NCBI GenBank assembly: GCA_001584585.1
Contig: LSYV01000004.1
Coordinates: 216,101 to 250,790 of the forward strand
Reading direction: 5' to 3'
DNA: 34,690 nucleotides
Source: Gonium pectorale
Taxonomy: Eukaryota; Chlorophyta; Chlorophyceae; Chlamydomonadales; Volvocaceae
Shown: in pieces, positions 23,101 to 32,910 of the stretch
Position numbering within the stretch: position 1 is the first letter of the stretch
Layout of the letters: each line of letters begins with the position of its first letter
The notes under the pieces: model-generated
Seen by the model: only the letters and a program-made list of their open reading frames with translations
Databases searched by the model: none
Told to the model about the DNA's origin: nothing
Program-made: the position numbers and the translations under genes

Positions 23101-26100
23101 GCCGCCGCTCCTGCCCCGCCGGCCAGGTCCTCCACCCGCCGCTCGCCGGACGACACACCACCCTCCATCGGCGACGGCTGGGTCGGGGCAGTCAATATGG
23201 CCGCCGCCGCCGCCGCCGTATCGTCGGTGGCGTCGCCCCGCCCCGGGGCATGCGGGTGCGGCTGCGCCCACCCACACTGCCAGCTGCTGCGCGGGCTGGT
23301 GCCGCCCAGCAGCTGGATGGGCGAGCACAGTGGGTCCCCGGGCTGCCGGTCCGAAGCGGAGGCTGAGTTCGGGCCGTCGGACGAGGAGCCGGGTCCATCC
23401 AGCGCACTGCCCACGTCGGTGGAGGCGAGGGTGGAGGATGCGGTCGACGCGGTCGCCTCGCCGGAGCAGCTGAAGGAGGAGGCGGCGGACGAGGTGGCAT
23501 CGCGCACGTCGACAGCGGGTGAGTAGGCGCCCAGGGAGGCGCCAGCCGAAGAGCAGGGCCCCGTGCACAGGAGTCGCGGGACCTGGCCCGGGACGGAGAC
23601 CGGGACCGTCCCGTGGGGCAGCGGCTCTAGCGGTATGAGACCGGGCTGGGCGGCTGACGGGGGCACGGCGGCCGTGGCGGCGGCCGGGGCGGCGACAGGG
23701 CGCGACTGTGCAGCCGACGACGGTGTCGACTGCGGGCTGGGCAGCGCCTCGAGGCGGTAGGACACGCCGCCGAGGCGCGCGTGGAAGGTGACGCCGGGGC
23801 GCAGCAGGTTGCGGCCGCGCAGCCGCAGCGGTGTGGCTATGCCTGCGTTGCAGGGGGCACGGGGTAGACAAGCCACGGGCGGAGAAGGGGCAGGTTGGCA
23901 TTACGAGGGACTGGCGGCAACCTGTCGGCGTGTAGGCGTTGGCGCGTTGGCACTGACACTTAGCAGGCCCCTAAACAGCAGTTCCATGTCGGCTCCTGCC
24001 CCGCTGGTCACCTCGTCTCAGTCCTCGCTGCATGGCTCGCGACTGCCCCGGCGGAGCGCCCTCTTCATGCCAGGCCACAAAGCCACCCGCCCCGCACCGC
24101 CCATCCCCGACACGTGCCGTTGTATCCCTCCCTGGGAACCCCGTCCCCTGGTACCCCGCGTACCGCAGGCCACCGCTGCCGGCTGCACCTCCTGCACCGC
24201 CGGCGCGCGCTCCATGTCGGTGTCGCCCACCCAGCGTGCCCGCCCGCCAGCCTCTGCGTCCGCATCCTCTTCCTCCCGCGCCTCCGCCTCCGTGCCCGCC
24301 CCGCGGTCGCCGCCGTAACCGGTGCCATTAAGCGTGAACGCGCCGCGGCGCCCCTCTGTCCCCTGCACCACCACCCGCCGGCCGCGCAGCAGGCCGCAGG
24401 AGCCGAAGGCGCCCCGCAACGCCGCCACCGCGTCGGCCAGGCGGCCGCCACCCAGCACCGCGGCCGCCAGCGCCGCCTGTCCGCCGCCCGTGTGGCGCAC
24501 GTTGGCGATGAGGTGCAGGCAGCCGGGGCGCATGAAGAGCTGGGGAGGGGGAAGGGGGGAGAAACAGGGCTTGGGTTCATGGCCCACCCAGACACGCGCA
24601 TCTGGCGCCAAAGACTAGGCAAGACTGGGCAGCCGGCGAGGCGCGTCTATGGTATCGGGAGCCAAGCGGTAGCACCGTCTTGGCAGGGACCTCCAGAAGT
24701 TTCGCAGGTCGTCTACAACTACGCCAAGACCACCACAAGTTTTTCTATTGAGTATGCGATCCGGTATCCGTGACGCCACCCGTTTCCCTTCTTCATTACC
24801 CCTATCCGTCCGCGCTGGCAACGCGGCCCCTGTTTCGCTGTCCGCCCCTAACTTCGGCAACTTAAAACCTAGAACGCACCGGGACTCCCGGTCCGGGAGT
24901 ACGCCGCTGCTTGGCGCGTTTACCCTTTCCGGCACCACCACCACCCTCCCAGTTGTAAGCCCACCTGCATCACGTCCGCCTCCGCAGCCGCGGTCCAGCG
25001 CCTCAGCCGCGCCAGCATGTCCGCCGGCAGGTCCTCTGGCACGCAGCTGAAGAGCTTGAGGCACACTCGACCAGCCAGCTCGCGTCCGTCCACAGCGCCA
25101 CCGCCACCTGGGCCTCCGCCTGGGCCTCCGCCTCCACCGCCCCCGCCCCCGCCGCCTCCGCCCCCGCCCCCTCCTCCGCCGCCTCCGCCTCCACCTCCGC
25201 CGCCGCCTCGGATGTACTCCTCCAGCAGCTGCGCCGCGTCCAGTCCTTGGGCTTGCCAGGTTCCCGAACCGCCTCCGCCCCCACTGCCCGCCCCCAGCGC
25301 GCCCCCGCCGGCGGCACCCACGCCTCCCCCACCGCTGGCCGGCAGCACGTTCGCTGTTCGGAGCATCGCCAGGCCCGTGGGCGTCAGGCCCTTGCCTGAG
25401 GCCTGCTCGTGCGCCAGGCAGCGCACCAGGTCCGCCTCCGCCTCCCTGATCTCCTCTAGCAGCGTCGCGCCCTGCCCGCCCGAATCCTGCAGCAGGCGAG
25501 TCCGGAGGGGGCTGGCCAGCCCCAGCGCCGCGTCCAGCCGGCCGAGGCCCCGCTCCTGCAGCGGCTGGCCCTGCGCCGCCGGCTGCTGGGCGGAGTCTGT
25601 ACTGTAGGCCACCAGGGGCTGCTGCGGGTTCAATTCGTGACGGTTTACATGTAGCTGCTGCGGGTGGGGTTGTTGTTGCTGTTGCTGTCGCCGCTGTTCC
25701 TGCTGCTGCTCCTGCAGGAGGCGCTGGCGGAGCAGGGCAGTTCGCCGCTCCTGCATCTGCAAGCGATTTAAGGGGCAAGGGCAGCTACGTCAGTAAAGCG
25801 CGCCTAGGCAGGAAGGGGGCTATGGTTAGCGCATGATGCACAACTTGGGCCCGCAGCACGAGATCATTAAGAGCTTATGGAACTCTGGAGCCTCCCACCC
25901 TTCTCCGCAACATCTCCGCCCGCCTCCTCCCGGGCGGATCCTCAACCTCCCGCCCACCATGGCCACCAGGTCGTCGTGGGCGCCACCAGCCGGCGCCGCC
26001 GAGCGCGCATCCAGCTGCCGCAGGGGCTGCATGCCCGGCAGCGCCCGCCGCGTCGCGACCTCGCGCTCCAGCTCCCACTCCCAGCCAGCCAGCTCGCGCT

Positions 26101-28481
26101 CCAGCTGCGCAGCGCCCACGCCCGCGCCCGCGCCGCTGCGCTCCGACAGCAGCCCCAGGCGGCCCAGCTGCTCTCGCTTATCCAGCGGCGCCGGCGGCCC
26201 CGCAGCGCCGGCCGGTCCCGTCAGGCCGCCGCGGCGCAGCCCCGTCAGGTGCTCCAGCAGCGCCTGGGCGTCCTCCGAGGCCGCGTTGATGGCCACCTGT
26301 CGCTGCTGCAGGGAGCCTCCAGGTAGCTCGAGGGAAGAGCGGGGGCCCTGCCCCTGCACGTGAGCGTGCAGCTTGAGCTGCAGCTCCTCGTCCGCCGCAT
26401 CGCGCCAGCCAGCCACACCCCGGGCGGCAAGCTGCAACGGCTGCGGCGGCCTCTGCGGATGCTGCTGCAGGGGCTGCTGCTCGCGCATGGAGGCGAGGGA
26501 GGCCCAGTCCGCTGTCCCGGCGCTGGCGCCGGCTCCACGGGGGGCGTCTACGTCCCTGGCCGCCGGCGAGCCGTCCAGGTGTAGTCAACGGGCGGCGGCC
26601 TGGGAGGGGTGTGGGTGGCTGCGCAGGGACAGCGGCTGCATGAGCGGCCCCGTGCCGCGCTGCTCTGCTGCGTTGCCAGCGGCGGAGGTCAGGAACGACC
26701 CCAGGTCCGACCACAGGTTTTCCAGCGCGCCTGCCGCCACACCACTGGCGCCGCCGGCAAGACCACCGCCGGCCGCTGCGGCCGAGGACCCGCCGCTGCC
26801 GCCACCCAGGGCGGCCAGGTTGATCACCCGGCCCGCCCCGCTTCGCCCGCCCGGTTGCTCAAACGACTGCGCAACTCGCTCAAGGCTCAGCCAACTGCCC
26901 ACGGCGCCGTCGCCGCCAGCGGCAGCTGCAGCCGTCGAGCCCAGTCCACCTACTCCCGGAAAGGCCGCACTGCTGCCGCCGACGCCTGCTGCCTCGGCTG
27001 TGTCGCCGCCACGTGGCCCTGAGACTGCGCCGTTGCCAGCATAGGACTGCATCCAGGGTAGGGCGAGTGGCATCTTCAGCCACGCGGCAATGTGAGCGAC
27101 CCAAGAGGCGCCGTGTGCCCGCCTGGTGCGCTCCGTGATGCTCACCTGGGAGTGATTGCCGCTGGCCGCGTGACCGCTTTCGTCAGATGCACTCTGCGAG
27201 TACCGAGGCAAAGCACAAACAACCTGACGTCACGGACGTCATTTTGGAAAACAGCATGGCGCGACGAAGCAAGCAGGCCGGTACACTGGCGGCCACCAAC
27301 GGGCCCGCGATCCGGACGCGGGCTGCGCGGATGACCGCATCTGAGCCGGGGTGGGACGCCAACAGTTGGTGGGGCGTACATGCAGGCGCCGCACGTACCA
27401 CCCGGTCGCCGCACAACCCGGAAGCCATCGGCCCCTCGGCCGCGCGCGCCTGCCAGCCCCCCTGCTGAGCCCACCTCCTGCCTCTGGTGCTTCGGCTTTG
27501 GCTTGGCACTCTGATGCCCCTGAATCCCGTCTCCACCCGGGCCCAACAGGACAAGCTCGTCCACTGAGCCGCCCTTGTTTAGGGTGCTTGCCAGCCGGCG
27601 GCGCATATTGCGGTGCTTGGACCGGGCCACGCAGCTCCTGCGGCCAAGCCAAGAACGCGTTGGTACAAGCACAGCTACAGCGCGTGGCGAGGCTGGCGCC
27701 ACAGTTCGGCGGCTGTGCTGCCATCTGGAGGCACCTACGTACCGCCTGTCTGGGTACGTACCGCTGAGCCACGCCTCCGACACCCCAACCCGTGCGCAGC
27801 ACACCTTCGCATGCCCTCGAAGTCGCGCACATCCTGGAACTTGTTGCACTGCTGGCAGAACCTGACCTCCTGGCCGCCGACCACCACCGCGTCCGCCTTG
27901 AAGTGCGCCTCGCATACCGAGTAGCGCTGCAGGTAGGTCTTCTCGGAGCTGAGGTCGCGGCCGCAGCCGTCGGCCTGGCGGCACGGGTGTGGAGGGGGGT
28001 GCGGAGGAGGGGTGCTTAGCAACGCTGAGCGACGCGGGCAGGGCTCCTGGGGGTTTCCAAGCCCCGTGGCACACATAATTGACGCTGCCTGGTTACGACG
28101 TCACGCCGGTGCGCAAGGGTACCCGGGAAGGGCGAAAGACCTTAACCAGCAGCGGAAATGACCAGCAGCACCCCGCGAGCTATCGTGTCATTTGAGGGTA
28201 AGCGGGCCGCCCCAAAGGTGCACCTGGCACAATAGCGGCTTGCTGCTCTTGCGCTTTCTGGGCGCGAGCAGACTAGCCTCGATGTGTTCTTGGGAACAGC
28301 GTACACCGCTGTCCCCGCTCGCCTTTTTCAGGGGCAGACCTGTGCCAAGACGACGGGATGGTTAGCCGCACTCTCGAAGCAGGTAGCGCTGAGCCCCAAC
28401 CCTACCAAGAGCTGTGCCCAGGTAAGGGTCCAACATAGCAAACGCCTGGGGCCCAGGCTTTTCACTGCCATTCGCTGCCAT
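20110..28481 (-). CDS. SBP-domain transcription factor with ankyrin repeats (SPL1/CRR1-like)
   Basis: Predicted GTAC-binding regulator. Exons: 28481-28406, 28339-28224, 27974-27805, 27637-27475, 27193-27146, 27046-25958 (with an in-frame TGA at 26587-26585), 25756-24965, 24539-24164, 23842-22834, 22564-~21652, ~21099-20110; about 1,913 codons. Start M-A-A-N-G-S-E-K; the phase-1 join to the PLKKASGDSG exon is exact. The basic stretch PRKRKSSK precedes the SBP domain (63-136). Zinc site 1 is C63, C68, C85, H88. Site 2 has C104, C107, C123, with Gln111 where His is expected. Long Gln/Gly/Ala-rich linkers follow. The conserved SPL core is recognisable: GRVCLKLF, FMRPGCLHLIANV, LRLRGRNLLRPGV, LLTELGVLL. 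The last exon has ankyrin repeats (LLHRAVASGNTALVEQLLEW; LTALHLAA; ARDAWGRTPTHLAALAG), a Glu-rich run and a C-terminal hydrophobic helix. No Cys-rich tail as in CRR1. The last intron's borders are uncertain. Confidence 0.85.
20410..20448. repeat. GAG trinucleotide run encoding poly-Glu
   Basis: CTC-type repeats (GAG on the coding strand) encode the acidic tract D-D-D-S-E-E-E-E-G-E followed by nine Glu, between the ankyrin repeats and the C-terminal hydrophobic helix of the SBP protein. A coding microsatellite like this may vary in length between strains. Confidence 0.8.
21084..21101 (-). repeat. Dispersed intronic repeat family 2, copy 3
   Basis: The plus strand reads TCAGTCCATAGGCAAGCT. The host sense strand reads AGC TTG CCT ATG GAC TGA (S-L-P-M-D-stop). 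It sits at the 3' end of the last intron of the SBP gene. A usable acceptor (CTTAG) lies inside the repeat, which can also be read in the exon frame as L-A-Y-G-L-N-S. The repeat therefore either borders or supplies the splice site. Confidence 0.6.
21347..21371. repeat. Short dispersed repeat pair, copy 2
   Basis: GGTTGGGAGGCGTTCTC followed by GATAGAGA matches 12448-12472 at 20 of 25 positions. It lies in the last intron of the SBP gene, about 250 bases from family 2 copy 3. The two motifs may be parts of one element. Confidence 0.4.
24698..24792 (+). repeat. Dispersed intronic repeat family 1, copy C
   Basis: AGTTTCGCAGGTCGTCT begins a stretch of about 95 bases that aligns with 16526-16628, sharing GCAGGTCGTCT, CCAAGACC, GAGTATGCGAT and ACCCGTTTCCC. 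It lies in the SBP-gene intron between exons 25756-24965 and 24539-24164, in the same orientation as copy B relative to the host gene. Confidence 0.7.
25110..25208. repeat. Coding GGN repeat (poly-glycine tract)
   Basis: An imperfect CCGCCT/CCCCCG-type repeat encodes an uninterrupted run of about 28 Gly, followed by P-G-G-G-P-G-G-G-G, in the SBP protein exon 25756-24965. It directly precedes the conserved SPL core segment (GRELAGRVCLKLF), so it probably acts as a flexible linker. Sequencing errors are likely in such a tract, but the frame stays open on both sides. Confidence 0.85.
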
Positions 28482-30009
28482 TCTCTCGACGCTGAGCGCC
28501 AAGCAGAGAAAAGGCAAATTATGATGCTTACATGAGCATCATCGTAAGGAATGGAGCGGAAATGGGATGCCCCGTTCTAACAGGTCTCAGAATCCAGGCT
28601 GCGTTCTGTCCCACAGCATCGCAGTATGTCGAGAGAGCTGCCTATGTAACTATACCACTCTGTGAGCTCGTGCATGCCAGTACGTCTGGGAGTACGTCCG
28701 GGGACTACCCTTGGCACGCCTGGCTTGATCCTGGTTGGGTATTTGCAAGACTTGCCAGCTCATGATAAGACCCTTCAATCCACGGCTGAGAGTCTCGCGA
28801 CACGGTACTTGATGGTGGTTTCGGCACTTGATAGACGCGTCATCGTAAGCCGGTTGGGCCATGGCGCCGGCGTCCTTAGTACGGACAACGGAAGGAACCC
28901 ATGAACCCTCCTTGAACAAACGCCACATGCTGCGCAAGCTCAGACACAGCGCAAGCCGAAACCATTCCAGGCAGCTTACGGACATACCAGATCAGCAGGT
29001 GGTCACGTCATTTTAAATGGGCTAAACAGCGATCCGGGCTTTAGCGCTGCCGGGTGTATTCAGTGGAACCGGTGACCTGACAAGCTTGCTCCACAACACC
29101 CGCCGGTGTGCGCCGTACCGTTGAAGCCGCCCTAACTCATTCCGTTGCCAGTGAAGCCGCCAAAAGAGCTTCTAGGGCCGTCACTTCTCCCCGCGGCATC
29201 GACAACGCCGTTGCAAACCAATCCCGCCGCAACCTGATCTAAACTCGTGTCGCCGGCACCTGCCTCCTGTTGCCATTTGAGACGTGACACATGTATGTAT
29301 GCCAGGGGGTACCGGTAACTTTCTTGTCCGCACTTTCCCTGCTCTTCCGCGCAGTTGACCTTTGCCCCGTCCACCGAGTACTTCTGACGCACAGAATACG
29401 TGTGACGCATGAAAAAATAAGAGAACCAGAAACGGCATGGTTCGACGATGCACACTCACACCTGCACAGCGGGCAGACGGTGGCTCCTGACGACAAGACG
29501 TGACCATGGCATCACTGCCTCGGAAGCGCATTTGGTGCACCCGCCCATGAGCAGCCGCTCCCTGCCCACAAGTACGGATAACTCCGGACTCCGGCCATCC
29601 TGCCATTCTCACACCGTCGAACTTCCTCTGCCTGCTTGCTCTGTCAACGGCCTGGTTCCCTAGCGCCGCCGGCTTGTTGAGGGCGTACAGCTGCAAGCTG
29701 CCCAAGCGAATGACGCCTATGTGCCCGCATGCAGACTCTGTCGCAAGCCACTCCCAAAGCCTCCACGGCAACGGATGAGCTGCAGGCGCCACGCGTAGTA
29801 GCAGCGTGGAACGCCCGAACGAACGGGCCATACATCGCAGAAGTATGCGCTGGGAGCGGACAGATCCGAGTCTCTGGAGAACGACGCCGGCCAGCGCCCT
29901 GCAGAGCGTGTGATCATCTTCGGCCACCAGTATAATCTCCGAGAGCGTCCGCACGCAAAGCCCATTCCTTAAGGTACCAGCAGGGTTACAGGTAATAGGT
30001 TACACGTCC
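28482..30009. other. SBP upstream region and unassigned sequence
   Basis: The left end should contain the SBP-gene promoter and 5' UTR. Further right no gene is supported. A minus-strand frame 29181-29954 is open for about 257 codons without a clear ATG, low in domain signal, and overlapped by frames on the other strand. Base composition is nearer to the LINE remnant than to the genes. Confidence 0.45.
28680..28808. promoter_or_regulatory. Cluster of GTAC cores upstream of the SBP gene
   Basis: GTAC occurs at 28680-28683, 28692-28695 and 28805-28808, about 200-330 bases upstream of the SBP start codon. The first two lie in a near-repeat (GGACGTACT and AGACGTACT on the SBP strand). GTAC is the established core bound by SBP domains, so autoregulation or cross-regulation is possible. 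The motif is short and about one occurrence would be expected by chance in this length. Confidence 0.3.
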
Positions 30010-31351
30010 GTCAAAGCCGGGGAGGGGGGCATGGACGAAATGCGTGTGGTAGGGTGGGGTAAAGGGTCATGAGTGCCGTCTCTACCCCGCTTCAGTGCCT
30101 GGCGCCGAAGCATGGCGTGCCAAGTGTCCCAGACAGCCTGCAAATAGGCTGCCACCCTCAGCAGTTGGGGCCATCTTCATAATCGTAATCATGTCCCGGC
30201 GCCTGAACTGCAATGCGCCTTCGAATTGCAACCCCTCTCTGGGAAAGCCTGTAATCTGTATTTTTCAAACTGGTCGCGAAGGTGCTCATAGCACGGGCAC
30301 TCGCAAAACACATGCAGCTCGTCCTCCATCGCCGTACGTGGCACCACCGCACACCCCGCATCACCCAGCCCGCCCGCCCGCCCGCCCGTTAGTGTGGTTG
30401 ACTTCTGCCTCCCAGAATCCAAACCGGAAGCGCGTGAGCGTATGATGCAGGCTAGGCGCTACCACAGTTGTGCAGTGCACCGGATCACCCATCCAATGCA
30501 CATATCGGCAAAGAATAACCCCGGCCTCTCCGCAGGGGAACTCGCGGGGCGCACCATTCACGTGTGGCAACCGCCACCGCGCATCTAGCCTGTCCGTGTA
30601 CCAAAACTTTCGAGATAGGTAAAGTCAAGTTAGCAAAGTACGATGTCTGAGCGTTGGTCGCCAGCCCCTCGGGTGCCTTCACTCCAACGTCAGCCAGGAA
30701 ACGCAGTACACCAGCCGACCAACAGTCGGCCACACCCTCCTCGATCGCCATCTTCAGGTCTGCCACGAAAGCTCGCTGGCACAGCGTGCTCGGGCGTTCA
30801 GTGAGGCCGTTCCAGAAGCGCAAGACCAATTTAGCCCAATGGTACTACAGCGGTCGTTGCGCTAACTCCCGGTACAGTAGCGCATTGGTGGGACATCGTG
30901 CCCCGACAACGGCTCGCATGTAGGCCCTCTGCTCCTCAACCGTTGGGTTTGTCATAGCACTCTCGAACGTCACGTTGATGAAGTCTGGGCCCCAAACCTG
31001 GGCTCCATATGAGAAAACAGGTACCACCAACGACCAGAAGAGGTCCAGGCGTAGCTTAGGCACGTAGATCTTGTTCTCTCGACAAATGTGAAGTAGGGAA
31101 TGCATTGCTCGCCTCCTAGCCTTGAGGAGCTCGCCGGTGCGCCCGGTGAAGCGTCGCCCAGATCCATATGTTAACCCCAGGTATTTTGCCGTCTCGTCGT
31201 CATTCAGGACCCTGAGCTGCTGGTCGCACAGGACGTACGGGGCGAACAAGCTGCTCTTGGGTCCAGCTGCCGAAGGGCTTGCAATCTCAACGCCAGCCAT
31301 GACATCTGCAGGACTGCAGGGGTTAGATGGGGGTGTCATTGGCACATGCAA
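30010..31351 (-). pseudogene. Decayed 3' part of a LINE-type (non-LTR) retrotransposon
   Basis: The minus-strand frame from 31351 carries the C-terminal part of a reverse transcriptase ORF: a KYLGLTYGSGRRF block, then LLKARRRAMHSLLHICR, PKLRLDLFWSLVVPVFSYGA and QVWGPDF, as in algal LINEs. After an in-frame TAG at about 30845 the similarity resumes in the same frame (YHWAKLVLRFWNGL). Further on, in shifted frames, come a Cys-containing segment typical of these elements' tails (DELHVFCECPCYEHLRDQF, near 30300) and VAAYLQAVWDTWHAML near 30130. The catalytic RT palm and any endonuclease are missing, so the copy is 5'-truncated, stopped and frameshifted. It is dead. Target-site duplications were not identified. 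Confidence 0.75.
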
Positions 31352-32910
31352 GGCCGCGACTCAATCCAGCATAGGGATTACGTATGTACGCGTCCATGAA
31401 CGAATGCGCAGTTATGGGTTGTGATGTTGCAGGAAATAAAGAGGCCCCCCCCCATCCAGGCAGTCAAAGCTGAAACGCATGACTCGAATCAAATGGCAAT
31501 GAGTTACACGTGAGATGTTGAGCGCGCATGATGGATGCTGTGCGTTTCTCCGACCGCACGGCTCTCAAGCGCTTACGGCCGCATCACCGCCATACATGGA
31601 GACCGAAGAGTGACGCAGGGGCGGTCACGTTCCATGCTTCCTGATGCTTCCCTGTCCTATAGGCAGCAGGGCGGCTGGCTGCGGGCGGGCACGGCCTCTG
31701 GAGTGGGAGTGTACGGACCAGGACGGGTGGAGCGTGCGTGGTACCATACGGACGACTGCGAGTTGGGAAAAAGCGTTGTGCAACCAGGGACGACCTTATG
31801 CTCGAGCGCAATGGGGAGGGATGCACGGCAAGGTGACGTAGGGGGGCGGAAGTACTCTTTTGCTAGCCGATCGCCCGGAGCCGTGCAGCTGGCGCTGGTG
31901 CCGCCGCCGCAGCTGGCCGTACACCCTCCGTCCTCCATCCTTTGTGTCTGTCCCCTTGGTCAATGCCTTGCCCCTGCCAGAGGTCGACATCAATGCTGGT
32001 TAGTCACGGAGTATGTTGGGCGGGGCCTGAGCTCGGTGAGTGTTATGGGTTTGCGAGGTTACCATTTATCTTGCCATGGGTGAGCAGGGGGGCTTGCTTG
32101 CGCCGTCAACCTCCTGGACATGGGCTGAGTTCATGGGTCCATCGCTGCACTGGAAGGCCGCCCCTCGGCGACTGGATGACTGAGCAGTTATGCCCGGCAG
32201 GCTGTGTGGGGGCGCTTACACATGCTCAAGCAGGTGCTTCATGCAGGTCGGCGGACGCGCCGCAGGATGCCTGCTTATGCCTGTCCTGGGGACGCGAGCG
32301 CTGCGCAAGGTGCGCACGGCGCTGCGTCCCCTCCTCCTGCTCCCGCCGTGCAGCACCCAGCAGCTGTTTGCCGCCGGATTCAGCCTGGGTAGTCCTTCAA
32401 AATGAGTAGTAGCGTACCAGGTGGGGTCAGGAGGCCACCCGACGACGCCCGACGGAGCCAAATATGTGTCAGCCAACTCGACGCACCGTCGTTCAGAGAT
32501 TAATCCAGTATCATCCATCGGCAGGTCCTTGCAGAAAAGGTATCTGGACTTACAGATGTTGCACGCATGTGGTGGCGGTGTGCGATAAGCCACTCAGCCA
32601 CTAAGCCTGCGGGCACGGAGTTGTGAAACTGAGCACTGAGCGGCTGAGTACTGAGCTACTGACACTGGGCGAAAAGGCGAGTCGGGCAAGGCGAGTGGGC
32701 GACAGGGACACTGGGTATTAAATGCCGTTGGGTGTTGTCGTTGGCAGTTGCCGCGGTCCGGTCCATCCGCTTGATGGTCTCGTATCAAGCCGCATCTTTG
32801 CTATTCTAGTGTTGAAGACAGTTGAGATCACGCATTGCCGACTTTGTTCTCAGTTTTGTTTCCTCATGCTTCTCCATTTTGTTTCTTAGACACCATTTTA
32901 TAAGGCTCAA
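31352..32910. other. Unassigned interval upstream of RPA49
   Basis: The right end should hold the promoter and 5' UTR of RPA49. A 182-codon plus-strand frame (31535-32083) and a 125-codon minus-strand frame (32216-32593) are open but show no domain and overlap frames on the other strand. At 32590-32665 the sequence is rich in CTGAG/ACTGAG/GCTGAG words, an imperfect low-complexity tract. Some of the left side could belong to the LINE remnant. Confidence 0.45.

Noticed and set aside
26178..26714. Alternative frame that avoids the TGA at 26585 by shifting frame
   Set aside because: The shifted product is Arg/Ala-rich shadow sequence, does not match SPL proteins, and would need an acceptor for which no donor in phase exists.
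29181..29954. Minus-strand frame whose start (I-I-L-V-A-E-D-D-H-T-L-C-R-A-L) resembles a response-regulator receiver domain
   Set aside because: Only the first 15-20 residues resemble it. The phospho-acceptor Asp and later receiver motifs are missing, there is no ATG or matching neighbouring exon, and overlapping frames are open.
31535..32083. Plus-strand 182-codon ORF upstream of RPA49
   Set aside because: It has an ATG but no recognisable domain, a composition unlike the neighbouring genes, and opposing open frames. It stays unassigned in the interval entry.
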